From: Kineosporia sp. R_H_3 | Lineage (GTDB): Bacteria > Actinomycetota > Actinomycetes > Actinomycetales > Kineosporiaceae | DNA length: 64,000 nucleotides | NCBI RefSeq assembly: GCF_002198675.1 | Contig: NZ_MWLL01000246.1 | Coordinates: 1-64,000 of the forward strand | Direction: 5' to 3' | Shown here: positions 14,550-23,118 of the stretch, piece after piece | How the letters are laid out: every line of letters begins with the position of its first letter | Position numbering within the stretch: the stretch's first letter is position 1 | Program-made: the position numbers and the translations under genes | The notes under the pieces: generated by a model | The model's input: only the letters and a program-made list of their open reading frames with translations | Told to the model about the DNA's origin: nothing | Database searches by the model: none

Positions 14550-15872
14550 GTGCCGAACCGTCGCAGCACGATGCTCTCCCGGGCGGACGAGGCGTACGCA
14601 CTGCTGCGGCGACGGATCACCCGGTGCGAGCTGGCCCCCGGCACGGCCGTCACGGCCCGCGAGCTCGCCGCCGACCTCGGCCTCGGCCTGACGCCGGTCC
14701 GCGAGGCCCTGACCCAGCTCCACCGGGAGCGGCTCGTCGTGACGATGCCCCGCCGCGGCTACCGGGTCGCACCGGTCACCGCGACAGGTGTCCGCGACTG
14801 CCTCGAGGTCTGGGCCGTCATCCGCCCGCGGGTCGTCGCGCTCGCGGTGGGCCGGGCCTCCCCGGAGGCGGCGCAGCGGATCTGCGCCCTCCTCGACGAC
14901 GACCTGCGCACCTGGGCGGACACCCCGTCGGCGCACGGGACGCTCGAGGACCGCAGCCGGGCCTGGAGCCTCATGACCGCCGAGGCCGGCAACGGGCTGC
15001 TCGCGGACGTGTACCGGCTGCTCGACGGGCACCTCCTGCGGCTGCGCACGGTCCTGCCGCACGGCACCCCGCTGCCGGCGCCGGCCGCACCGACCTGGAC
15101 CGAGCTCTTCGCGACCCGGGACACCGAACGCGCCGCGCACCGGGCGACGGCCGAGATCGAGGCATTCCGGGCCACAGTCCGGCCGCTGCTCGACCGCCTC
15201 CCTGATCCCGGGCCGCCGGTCGGCGAGCCGGGCGACGCACCGCCCGGGTCCCTGGCGGACTCGGCGTGGGCCGCGCTGCGCCGGCGGATCATCGACGGCG
15301 ACCTCGCCCCCGGTGCCCGGCTCACCGAGCGCGCGCTGTCGGCCGAGCTCGGCCTCGGGATCACCCCCGTCCGCGAGGCCCTCGCGCGGCTCGACCACGA
15401 GCACCTGGTGCTGACCCTGCCCCGGGCCGGCTACGTCGTGACCACGACGACGCCGCAGGACGTCCTCGACACGGTCCAGATGTGGGCGTGCCTGGCGCCG
15501 ACGCTCGTCGGGCTCGCGGTCCGGCACGCGACGCCGGACGAGGCGCGACGCATCGTCGCCCTCATGACGTCACCGGCCGACGACCCGGCCGGCCTCACGG
15601 AGAACCGGTCCCGGGGCTGGCGGCTCGTCGCGCGGGCCGGGCGCAACGCCGTCCTCGGCGACGTCGTCGGCCTCGTGGACGGCCCGCTCTCACGCCTCTT
15701 CGCGCTGCTGCTGACCCGGCCCGCGAGCCTGGTCCGCCCTGTTCCGCTCGACTGGGAGCGGCTGTTCGCGGAGCGGGACCCGGCGCTGGCGCGCGCCCGG
15801 ACCGACCGGTACGCCGCGGCGCTCGACGAGGTCGCGCGCTGGGCCGTCGCCGAGGGCTCCCGGCGGACGTGA
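14550..15872 (+). CDS. Tandem-duplicated GntR-like regulator (two HTH/FCD-type units in one chain)
   Basis: This 440-residue protein consists of two homologous halves. Each begins with a GntR winged helix: LRRRITRCELAPGTAVTARE with LGLTPVREALTQL near residue 20, and LRRRIIDGDLAPGARLTERA with LGITPVREALARL near residue 240. Each is followed by a helical FCD-like domain. The His residues that bind metal in normal FCD domains are not visible (the usual FH position reads W or R), so ligand sensing may differ. Ordinary GntR proteins are homodimers of one such unit; here two are covalently joined. Start GTG 14550 has AGGGAGG 8 bases upstream. Target genes are unknown. Confidence 0.85.
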   Translation: MPNRRSTMLSRADEAYALLRRRITRCELAPGTAVTARELAADLGLGLTPVREALTQLHRERLVVTMPRRGYRVAPVTATGVRDCLEVWAVIRPRVVALAVGRASPEAAQRICALLDDDLRTWADTPSAHGTLEDRSRAWSLMTAEAGNGLLADVYRLLDGHLLRLRTVLPHGTPLPAPAAPTWTELFATRDTERAAHRATAEIEAFRATVRPLLDRLPDPGPPVGEPGDAPPGSLADSAWAALRRRIIDGDLAPGARLTERALSAELGLGITPVREALARLDHEHLVLTLPRAGYVVTTTTPQDVLDTVQMWACLAPTLVGLAVRHATPDEARRIVALMTSPADDPAGLTENRSRGWRLVARAGRNAVLGDVVGLVDGPLSRLFALLLTRPASLVRPVPLDWERLFAERDPALARARTDRYAAALDEVARWAVAEGSRRT

Positions 15873-16062
15873 TCGACGGCCGGGCCCGGTGCCGCCCCGG
15901 GCGGGTGCAGATATATCAGCGGTCGCGCCACGTGACGACGATCGTCCGTGCCTACCATCAGGCCACAGAGGCGTGAGAAGCACGGCTCAGCGGCGGGGCC
16001 GGCCTTCCTCGCCGTGGAACCCGTCGCGCGACATGGCCCGTCGCGTCGAGGGAGGCACTGCC

Positions 16063-17031
16063 ATGCTGTCCCCGGGACCCGGTGAGGACGCGGGAGGCCT
16101 CCCGCGCAGCCAGAGCGGTGCGAACCCCCAGCACGTCATGGCGACCCTGCTCGGCGACTACTGGCTCGACCGCGACGAGCACCTGCCCTCGGCCAGTCTC
16201 GTCGACCTCGTGTGCGACTTCGACGTCACGACGGCGAGCGCGCGGGCGGCCCTGAGCCGCCTGCTGCGCCGCGGCACGCTCGACGCCCGCAAGAGCGGTC
16301 GCAACACCTTCTACCGCCTGTCGCCGCCGGCGCGGGCCGGCCTCGCGGCGACCCGCGACGCGCTCGTCGCGTCGACGGCACCGGTCGAGGAGGCCTGGGA
16401 CGGCACCTGGCTCGTCGTGGCCTTCTCGGTCTCGGAGGACCGGCGCGAGGTGCGCCACGCACTGCGCGCCGGGCTGCGCCGCCTCGGGTTCGGGCCGCTC
16501 TACGACGGCGTGTGGGCCTCTCCCAACGCCTCCCACGACGCGCTGGTCCGCCTCCTCGCCGACCTGGGCGTCGAGCAGGCGACCGTCATGCGCTCGTCCG
16601 TCCTGCACCCCGGGGACGGCGTCGGCCACCCGACGGCGGTGTGGAACCTCGCGACGCTCGCCGACCGCTACCGCGGCTTCACGCGCACGTACGCCCCGGT
16701 CCTCGACGACCTCGCGGCCGGCGCCGTCTCACCGCGCACCGCTCTGCGGCTGCGCGCCGAGGCGCTCGAGGCCTGGCGCGGCCTCGTGGACGACGAGCCG
16801 TCGCTGCCCGCGGCGCTCCTCCCGGCGGACTGGCCCCGCACGGAGGCCACCGGCGTCTTCGTCCGCCTCCTCGACGCCCTCGCACCGCTCGCGGAGCACC
16901 GGTTCCGGGAGGCGGTCGCGGCCGAGGCCCCGGAGCTCGCCTCGCTGGCCGCCGTCCGCCGGCTCGGTACGTCCCTCTCCCTCGACGTCGCGGCGCCGGT
17001 CGGCACGCTCCGCGACAGCAACCCTCTGTAG
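16063..17031 (+). CDS. PaaX family transcriptional regulator
   Basis: This 322-residue protein has a PaaX-type N-terminal winged helix (GDYWLDRDEHLPSASLVDLV, then TTASARAALSRLLRRGTL and ARKSGRNTFYRLSP), the central domain with DGTWLVVAFSVSEDRREVRH and LRRLGFGPLYDGVWASP, and a C-terminal helical domain ending near LLPADWPRTEATGVF. PaaX of E. coli represses phenylacetate catabolism and responds to phenylacetyl-CoA. The ligand here is unknown. The ATG at 16063 follows GGGAGG by 7 bases. In-frame upstream codons from 15889 look like non-coding leader. TACCAT at 15953-15958 is a possible -10. Confidence 0.9.
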   Translation: MLSPGPGEDAGGLPRSQSGANPQHVMATLLGDYWLDRDEHLPSASLVDLVCDFDVTTASARAALSRLLRRGTLDARKSGRNTFYRLSPPARAGLAATRDALVASTAPVEEAWDGTWLVVAFSVSEDRREVRHALRAGLRRLGFGPLYDGVWASPNASHDALVRLLADLGVEQATVMRSSVLHPGDGVGHPTAVWNLATLADRYRGFTRTYAPVLDDLAAGAVSPRTALRLRAEALEAWRGLVDDEPSLPAALLPADWPRTEATGVFVRLLDALAPLAEHRFREAVAAEAPELASLAAVRRLGTSLSLDVAAPVGTLRDSNPL

Positions 17032-17161
17032 GCCCACACCCACGATCGGTCACAGTTTCTCGTCGGTTCTCCCCACACGGACCACCGCAGCACGGGAAGA
17101 TCGGGCAGCCCGCTCGACCGGGCGGGTCCGCGCTCGGGGGAAGGACTCGGGGGAACCGCAC

Positions 17162-19189
17162 ATGAAGAGGATCGGATCCAGCAGACGCCGCGCCGCCGTC
17201 GGCACAGCGGTCGGGGCCCTGGTGGTCACCGCGCTCGCCGCCGCAGGTGCACCGGCCGACGGTGTCACCACGGCAGGGCTCGCCAAGGCCCAGGCGGTCT
17301 CCGCCCGTAAGGCGGGCCCGGCACCCGCATGGCTCACGACGATGCGCGCGCAGGCCGTCATCCACAAGCGGCACGGCCAGCTCGTCACGGTCGGGCCCGA
17401 CCCGCGCCTGGCCACCGGTCCCGGCGTCCGGGACGTCGCCGGCTGGGCCCGCAAGGAGGCCCTCGAGAAGGAGGCCGCGCAGGCGGACACCGGCGGCGGC
17501 GTCTCCACCCAGAGCCGACGGTCCTCGGGCACCGTGAAGCCGCCGTCCGGCTCCGGCCGGCGCGCGGTCACCGAGTCCGAGCCGGCCGGCACCCGCGGCG
17601 GCAACGACACCCTCGCGACGGCCCAGCGGATCCCCGGCTTCGGGACCCGTCGCCCCGCGAAGAACGCCGCCGACGTCACCGGCGACCAGGCGGCGGCCCC
17701 CAGGCCGACGCTGGCGAAGATCAAGCCCAACGTCGAGGACGACAGCACCTTCGAGACCGCCGGGGTCACCGGTGTCTCGACGGTGCGCGGCGGCGCGACG
17801 ACGACCGGCTTCATCGGCGACAACCCGCCGAACCCGGACGAGCCCGGGGCCACGGACGCCGACCTCTACGCGCTCGACCTCACCGCGGGTCAGATCCTCG
17901 ACGTCGACCTGCGGACGACGAGCGGCGACCTCGAGCCGATCATCTTCCTCCTCGACGAGCAGGGGAACTTCCTGGCCGACAGCTTCTTCGACCCGGACTT
18001 CTTCAACCCGTCGATCCAGGCCCCGGTCAAGACCACCGGCCGCTACTACGTCGGCGTCCAGGGCTTCACGATCATCGACCTCGGCACCGGCAAGGTCACG
18101 GTGTCCAAGGGCAACTACGCGCTCGACCTGGCCGCGCGAGCCGGGGACACCGACACCTACAAGGTCGCCCTGGCCGCCGGTGACGTGCTCGGCACGAACG
18201 TCGCGGGCTCCGGCAAGGTCGTCACGCTCCTCGACGCCAAGGGCACCGAGCTCATGGGCTCCGCGCAGGACGCGTCCGGGATCTACCCGACGAACACCCC
18301 GCTGCCGGGCGGCGGCAACGCGGTCGCCGAGACCGTCGCGCCGAAGAAGGGCACGTACTACGTCCAGGTCTCCGGCGGCGACGGGCCGTACACGCTGCAG
18401 GTCGAGGCGTACCGGCCGGGCGGGACGGGGAAGGTCCGGCAGACGGTCTTCCTCGACTACGACGGCCAGCGGCTCAACACGAACTCGGTCTTCGGCCGCG
18501 GCGTGACGACGCTCTCGCCGCTGTCGAGCTTCCTGCCCGGCTGGGGGATCAAGGCCGGTGACCGCAAGGCGCTGGGCCGCAAGATCAAGGCGACGGTCGT
18601 CGAGAACCTGCAGAAGGACCTCGTCGCCTCGGGCCTGAGCACGACGGTCTCGGTCAAGGTCGTCACGAGCGACGAGGTGAAGAAGGACCCGTACGGCGGC
18701 CAGGGCGTCATGCGGGTCGTCGTCGGCGGCACCATCGACGAGTCCGGGGTCGCGACGATCGGCATCGCGCCGTCCATCGACCCGGGCAACTTCGCCCGCG
18801 AGGAGAGCGCACTCGTGCTCCTCGACGCGCTCAGCGAGCCCGGCACCCTCGGGGACGTCGAGAACAGCCCGCCGTACTCGCTCAACACGTACATGGGCCC
18901 GCGGAGCGACCGGGTCCGGTTCGTGGGCCAGGCGGTCGGCAACGTCGTCTCGCACGAGGTCGGCCACACCCTCGGCAGCTTCCACACCGACAACACCGAC
19001 GAGCAGGCGTCGCTCATGGACGCCGGTGGCTTCGGCTACGGCAACCTCTTCGGCGTCGGCCCGGACGGTGTCGGCGGCACGGCGGACGACCGGGACGTCG
19101 ACTTCGTCACCGACACGTTCGACCTGTTCGAGGGCTTCACGGGCCAGGAGAACACCCTGGCCCGGACGACCTGGGCGCTGAGCCGGTGA
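17162..19189 (+). CDS. Secreted metzincin-like zinc metalloprotease with pre-peptidase domains
   Basis: This 675-residue protein has an N-terminal basic, then hydrophobic export signal (about residues 1-35). A low-complexity segment with conserved GGNDTLATAQRI follows. Two beta-sandwich, pre-peptidase C-terminal-like domains come next (about 235-320 and 325-415); both have the DLYALDL/DTYKVAL and YYVGV/YYVQV pattern. The C-terminal catalytic region carries HEVGHTLGSFH, His598, Glu599, His602 and His608, the HExxHxxGxxH zinc motif of metzincins. A possible Met-turn is SLMDAGG. It is secreted or surface-exposed and its substrate is unknown. The gene stands alone and is followed by a strong hairpin. 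Confidence 0.88.
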   Translation: MKRIGSSRRRAAVGTAVGALVVTALAAAGAPADGVTTAGLAKAQAVSARKAGPAPAWLTTMRAQAVIHKRHGQLVTVGPDPRLATGPGVRDVAGWARKEALEKEAAQADTGGGVSTQSRRSSGTVKPPSGSGRRAVTESEPAGTRGGNDTLATAQRIPGFGTRRPAKNAADVTGDQAAAPRPTLAKIKPNVEDDSTFETAGVTGVSTVRGGATTTGFIGDNPPNPDEPGATDADLYALDLTAGQILDVDLRTTSGDLEPIIFLLDEQGNFLADSFFDPDFFNPSIQAPVKTTGRYYVGVQGFTIIDLGTGKVTVSKGNYALDLAARAGDTDTYKVALAAGDVLGTNVAGSGKVVTLLDAKGTELMGSAQDASGIYPTNTPLPGGGNAVAETVAPKKGTYYVQVSGGDGPYTLQVEAYRPGGTGKVRQTVFLDYDGQRLNTNSVFGRGVTTLSPLSSFLPGWGIKAGDRKALGRKIKATVVENLQKDLVASGLSTTVSVKVVTSDEVKKDPYGGQGVMRVVVGGTIDESGVATIGIAPSIDPGNFAREESALVLLDALSEPGTLGDVENSPPYSLNTYMGPRSDRVRFVGQAVGNVVSHEVGHTLGSFHTDNTDEQASLMDAGGFGYGNLFGVGPDGVGGTADDRDVDFVTDTFDLFEGFTGQENTLARTTWALSR

Positions 19190-19223
19190 TCTCCGCCGGC
19201 TGAGGCCGGACGACCGCGCGGGC

Positions 19224-19252
19224 GGGCGGCGCACCCCGAGGGGGCGCCGCCC
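19224..19252 (+). terminator. Terminator hairpin after the metalloprotease gene
   Basis: Perfect 9-bp arms GGGCGGCGC (19224-19232) and GCGCCGCCC (19244-19252), loop 11 bases, 34 bases past the stop. No U-run, as usual in this genome. The convergent gene at 19286 may share it. Confidence 0.6.
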
Positions 19253-19285
19253 GTCCGCGTCAGCGGCCGTCCGCGTCAGGGCCCG

Positions 19286-20482
19286 TCAGGGCGCCGGCAC
19301 CGCGAGGACGTGCTGCTTCAGCCAGCCCTCGTCGAGATCCCCGAACCGTTGCGGCGCACCGGGAACCGTCCAGACGTGGATCATCTCGTTGGTCAGCGCC
19401 ACGGTGACGGAGCCGGCCGGGCACACCCCGAGCGGCGAGGTCAGCCCGGCGAGCGACGGCGGCAGCAGCGCGAAGCAGACCTGCTCGTGGGCGTGCCAGG
19501 TCGTGAGCGGCCCGCCGACCGCGGGCCCGTGCGTGCGCAGCCCCTCGACCTGGAACATCGCCCCGAGCAGGACCGGGGTGCCGTCGTCGCGCAGCGCGTA
19601 GACGAGCGTCTCGGGGCGGTCCGGGTCGAGCGTGGCGTCGTCCTTCGTGTACCGCGGGTTGTCGGCGTGGAAGTCGTGCCCCCGGATGCCCGTCGCCGCG
19701 TAGCCGGCGGCCACCGCGGCCGCCGGGTCGGCGTACCGCGCGAGCGAGCGGACCGTGCTGCGGTAGAGGTCCTCGGCCGCCGCGGTCTGCGCGACCGTCG
19801 GGTCCTCACCGTCCCCGGCCGGCATGGCGACCCCGACCGCGGGCGAACCGGCGTGGTGCCCGTCCTCGCCGTCGCCGTGACCGGCGCTCAGCCCGACCGC
19901 CCAGACCCCCACGACGACGAGCGCGGTCCCCGCCGCCACGCCCGACGTCGCGAGCACGCGGCGGGCCCGGCCCGCACCGACCGGTGCACCGAGCGCGAGC
20001 AGCCCCGTCACCTCGACGACCTTGCACGCCATGGCGACCTGGTCCGGCATGTGCCGGGCGGCGAGGCCGGCGAGCAGCCCGAGCAGCGAGCCGGCGAGCA
20101 CGAGCGCCGCCGTGAGGCCGGCGCGGCGGCGGCCCGTGACGAGCCGGTGGGCCGCCCAGCCGAGCAGCCCGGCGTCGACGGCGAACGCGACCGACCAGCC
20201 GGACAGGCCGTGCGTCGGCACGAGCGCGACGTGGACGGCGGCCGACGCGACGAGCGCCCACACCGCGAGCGCCCGCTCGGCGGGCAGTGCGCGCAGCCGG
20301 CCGAGCCACGGCACCGGCGGCAGCACCGCGGGGAGCCGGTGCACGAGCACGGCGACGAGCGGGAGCAGCGCGAGCACCACGAGTGCGGGCACGTGCTCGG
20401 GCGCGACGTCGTAGAGCAGCGACCCGACGTAGCTGCCGGGCTCGCCCTCGACGTGCCCCCCGCCGTGCGCGAGCCGGTTCAC
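19286..20482 (-). CDS. Membrane protein with His-rich linker and unknown extracytoplasmic domain
   Basis: This 398-residue protein has about six hydrophobic helices (about residues 30-200), then a His/Asp-rich linker (HGDGEDGHHAG), then a soluble domain of about 170 residues. The soluble domain contains GHDFHADNPRYTKDD, TTWHAHEQVCFALLPP and TNEMIHVWTVPGAP; its conserved-looking His and Cys residues suggest a metal or redox site, but I do not recognise the fold. Start GTG 20482 overlaps the stop of the 142-residue membrane gene (GTGA). It is last in a cluster running from a two-component system. A metal-related role is inferred only from His content and the neighbouring CDF exporter. Confidence 0.75.
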   Translation of the reverse strand: MNRLAHGGGHVEGEPGSYVGSLLYDVAPEHVPALVVLALLPLVAVLVHRLPAVLPPVPWLGRLRALPAERALAVWALVASAAVHVALVPTHGLSGWSVAFAVDAGLLGWAAHRLVTGRRRAGLTAALVLAGSLLGLLAGLAARHMPDQVAMACKVVEVTGLLALGAPVGAGRARRVLATSGVAAGTALVVVGVWAVGLSAGHGDGEDGHHAGSPAVGVAMPAGDGEDPTVAQTAAAEDLYRSTVRSLARYADPAAAVAAGYAATGIRGHDFHADNPRYTKDDATLDPDRPETLVYALRDDGTPVLLGAMFQVEGLRTHGPAVGGPLTTWHAHEQVCFALLPPSLAGLTSPLGVCPAGSVTVALTNEMIHVWTVPGAPQRFGDLDEGWLKQHVLAVPAP

Positions 20483-20907
20483 CGCTCACCGCGCAGGAGC
20501 ACGAGAACCGTTGCGGGGACGGCGATCCGGACGAGCGCCGGGAGGAGCAGCGGCGGTACCCCCTCGAGCATCGCGATGGTGACGTCGACGCCGGCCGCGG
20601 CGAGGAAGACGACCTGGACGGCGAGGACGAGCCAGCGCCGCCGGACGGCGCCGGGCGCGGCGCGGCCGGCGTCCCGCGCGGCCAGGGCGAGGACGACGGC
20701 GACCGCGGCGGTGAGCACGGCCGGCACCGGGGTGCCCATGCCGACCGCGGCGACGACGAGTGCCTCGAGCGTCGTCACGAGGGCGACGACGAGCTCGAGG
20801 AGGAGCAGGACCCGGACGACGCGCATCCGGCCGGAGGGCCCGGGCCCGGTGAGGGGCAGCGGCGCCGTCGGGGGCGGCGCGAGGGGCAGGGTGGGGGTCG
20901 TGGTCAT
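20479..20907 (-). CDS. Small membrane protein, four predicted helices
   Basis: This 142-residue hydrophobic protein has about four membrane segments (near VVRVLLLLELVVALVTTLEA, VLTAAVAVVLALA, WLVLAVQVVFLAAAGVDV and LLLPALVRIAVPATVLVLL) and a proline-rich N-terminus. I do not recognise a family. ATG 20907 is the only reasonable start. It lies 85 bases downstream of the histidine kinase gene and its stop overlaps the next gene by 4 bases, so the pair is translationally coupled. Confidence 0.75.
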   Translation of the reverse strand: MTTTPTLPLAPPPTAPLPLTGPGPSGRMRVVRVLLLLELVVALVTTLEALVVAAVGMGTPVPAVLTAAVAVVLALAARDAGRAAPGAVRRRWLVLAVQVVFLAAAGVDVTIAMLEGVPPLLLPALVRIAVPATVLVLLRGER

Positions 20908-20992
20908 GCCGGGACGGTCGCGCGGGCCGGTGAACCGGCCGTGGGGCTGCGATGAGACGACGATGAGAGCCGGCGGCCGGACCTCCGGAGCC

Positions 20993-22369
20993 CTACGCGG
21001 CCGGCAGGTGCAGCGTGACGACGGCCCCGCCGTCCGGCGCGTTCTGCGCGGCGACCCCGCCGCCGTGCAGCCCGGCCACCGCGCTCGTGATCGACAGCCC
21101 GAGCCCGCTGCCGCGCCCCGAGCGGGCCGGGTCGGCGCGGTAGAAGCGCTCGAACACCCGGCCCACCGCGTCCGGCGGGAAACCCGGGCCGTGGTCCCGG
21201 ACGGTGACGACCGCCCAGTGCCCGGCGCCGCCCGGCCCGTCGGGCCGGCCGACGGTGACGAGCACCGGCGCGCCGCCGCCGTGGAGGACGGCGTTGTCGA
21301 CGACGCAGCCGACCGCGCGCCGCAGCAGGTCCGCGTCCCCGAGGACGAGCACCGCCGGCGCCCCCGGAGGCACCCGGACCTCGCAGGCGGCACCGGCCAC
21401 CCGGGCGACGTCCGCGGCGAGCGCCCCGAGGTCGACCGGACGCCGGGCCGGCTCGGGGACGGCGTCGGTCCGGGCGAGCACGAGGAGGTCGTCGACGAGC
21501 CGGCTCATCCGGTCGGCCTCCGCCCGGACGTCGGCGACGGCCTCGGCGCGGTCGGCGGGTTCGGCGTCCGGCCGCTCGGCGAGGAAGCCCGCGTTGCTGC
21601 GGATCGTCGCGAGCGGGGTCCGCAGCTCGTGCGAGGCGTCCGCGACGAAGCGCTTCTGCTCCTCCAGCGCGGCGGCGAGCCGGGCCCGGCCGTCGGCGAT
21701 CCGGTCCATCATCGCGTTGAACTCGCGGGCCAGCCGCCCGACCTCGTCGCTGCGGCGGGGCACGTCGAGGCGGCGGCCGAGGTCACCGGTCCTCGCCACC
21801 TCGCCGACGGTCGTCGCGAGGTCGCGCAGCGGCCGCAGCGCCCGGCCGCTCACGACCCACGAGGCGACCGCCCCGGCCAGGGCCGTGAAGAGCGCCGCGA
21901 GCAGCACCGCACCCCAGAGCCCCTGGCGCTGTCCGGCGACGTACGCCGTCTGCTGGACGGCCACCGCGACCCCGTCCGGCCGGGCCCGACCGACCATCCG
22001 GACCTCGACCCCGGCCAGGCTCACGGTGGCCTTCGAGACCTGCCGGGCGAGGGCGTCCTCGACGAGCGAGACCGGCACCTGGGGCGGCCGGCCCCCGATC
22101 CGGGCCTGGCTGTAGACGACCTCGCCGGCCCGGTCGGTGACGACGACGGCGGGGTCCAGGGACGTCCCGAGGTCGGTGACGATCGCCGGGGACGCCGAGC
22201 CACCGGGCTCGAACCCGGCGGCGGCCGCCGTGGCGAGCGCGTCGAGGGCGTCGTCCTGGTCCTGCGGGCCGGCCGCGGTGGCGAGCGCCACGAGGAGCAG
22301 GGCGAAGAGCAGGACCGTCCCCGCGGCGAGCACGGTGCCGAGCGCCGCGAGCCGCCAGCGCGCGCTCAC
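20993..22369 (-). CDS. Sensor histidine kinase
   Basis: This 458-residue membrane kinase has two transmembrane segments (about 10-32 and 150-172) enclosing an extracytoplasmic sensor, a HAMP domain with LRDLATTVGEVARTGDLGRR, the phosphoacceptor His247 in ADASHELRTPL, and the ATPase boxes DNAVLHG, DHGPGFP and GSGLGLSI. It phosphorylates the response regulator encoded just upstream, whose stop overlaps its GTG start (GTGA at 22366-22369). The signal is unknown. Context with membrane proteins and a divergent metal exporter suggests an envelope or metal signal, but this is inference. Confidence 0.94.
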   Translation of the reverse strand: MSARWRLAALGTVLAAGTVLLFALLLVALATAAGPQDQDDALDALATAAAAGFEPGGSASPAIVTDLGTSLDPAVVVTDRAGEVVYSQARIGGRPPQVPVSLVEDALARQVSKATVSLAGVEVRMVGRARPDGVAVAVQQTAYVAGQRQGLWGAVLLAALFTALAGAVASWVVSGRALRPLRDLATTVGEVARTGDLGRRLDVPRRSDEVGRLAREFNAMMDRIADGRARLAAALEEQKRFVADASHELRTPLATIRSNAGFLAERPDAEPADRAEAVADVRAEADRMSRLVDDLLVLARTDAVPEPARRPVDLGALAADVARVAGAACEVRVPPGAPAVLVLGDADLLRRAVGCVVDNAVLHGGGAPVLVTVGRPDGPGGAGHWAVVTVRDHGPGFPPDAVGRVFERFYRADPARSGRGSGLGLSITSAVAGLHGGGVAAQNAPDGGAVVTLHLPAA

Positions 22370-23085
22370 CCGCCCTCCCGCAGCACGTAGCCGGCCCCGC
22401 GCACGGTGTGCAGCAGCCGCACCGGCCGCCCGTCGTCGATCTTGCGGCGCAGGTAGCCGACGTACACGTCGACGACGTTGGACGCCGTCCGGGCGTCCAG
22501 GCCCCACACCGCGTCGAGCAGCCGCTCGCGGGAGAGCACGACCCGCGGGTGCCGGACGAAGTGCTCGAGGAGGCGGAACTCCTGCGTCGTGAGGTCGACC
22601 GGTTCGCCGGCCCGCAGCACGGTCATCGCGGCCGGGTCGAGCTCGAGGTCGGCCAGCCGCAGGACGACGGCACCGGCGGCGTCCGGGGCGTCCGGCCCCG
22701 GCACCGCGGACGCCGTCCGCCGGCGCAGCAGCGCCCGCACCCGGGCGAGCAGCTCGTCGTGGTCGAACGGCTTGACGAGGTAGTCGTCGGCGCCGGCGTC
22801 GAGCCCGGTGACCCGGTCCCGGACGGCGTCGCGGGCGGTCACCATGAGGATCGCGACGTCGTCCCCCGCGGCGCGGACCCGTCGGCAGATCTCCACCCCG
22901 TCGACGCCGGGCAGCATGACGTCGAGGAGCACGATGTCGGGCGGGTCGTCGCGGATCGCCGCGAGGCCCGCCGGACCGTCCGCGGCCACCCGGACCCGGT
23001 GGCCGTCGTAGGTGAGCGCACGCCGGATCGACGCGGCGAGCCGCGCGTCGTCCTCGACGACGAGGACACTCCCCCGGCGGGTCAT
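22366..23085 (-). CDS. OmpR/PhoB family response regulator
   Basis: This 239-residue regulator has a receiver domain with the acidic pocket Glu11/Asp12, phosphoacceptor Asp55 in VLLDVMLPG and Lys in VKPFD, followed by a winged-helix output domain (TTQEFRLLEHFVRHP and VDVYVGYLRRKID). Start ATG 23085 is 8 bases from a TAGCGT -10 with no Shine-Dalgarno, so it is probably leaderless. The first gene of the two-component operon, it is divergent from the CDF transporter with only 33 bases between, which makes the transporter a natural target. Confidence 0.95.
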   Translation of the reverse strand: MTRRGSVLVVEDDARLAASIRRALTYDGHRVRVAADGPAGLAAIRDDPPDIVLLDVMLPGVDGVEICRRVRAAGDDVAILMVTARDAVRDRVTGLDAGADDYLVKPFDHDELLARVRALLRRRTASAVPGPDAPDAAGAVVLRLADLELDPAAMTVLRAGEPVDLTTQEFRLLEHFVRHPRVVLSRERLLDAVWGLDARTASNVVDVYVGYLRRKIDDGRPVRLLHTVRGAGYVLREGG

Positions 23086-23118
23086 GGTCACGGACGCTAG
23101 CCGACCTACGCTGTCCGG
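23086..23118. promoter_or_regulatory. Back-to-back leaderless promoters, response regulator / CDF exporter
   Basis: In 33 bases, TAGCGT (23099-23094, minus strand) lies 8 bases from the regulator ATG, and TACGCT (23107-23112, plus strand) lies 6 bases from the exporter GTG. Neither gene has a Shine-Dalgarno. The -35 regions must lie inside the opposite gene. Confidence 0.55.

Noticed and set aside
16679-19234. Long minus-strand open frame (851 codons) over the metalloprotease gene
   Set aside because: The opposite strand encodes a recognisable signal peptide, PPC-like domains and zinc motif. The minus frame has no domain and a composition typical of GC-rich shadows.
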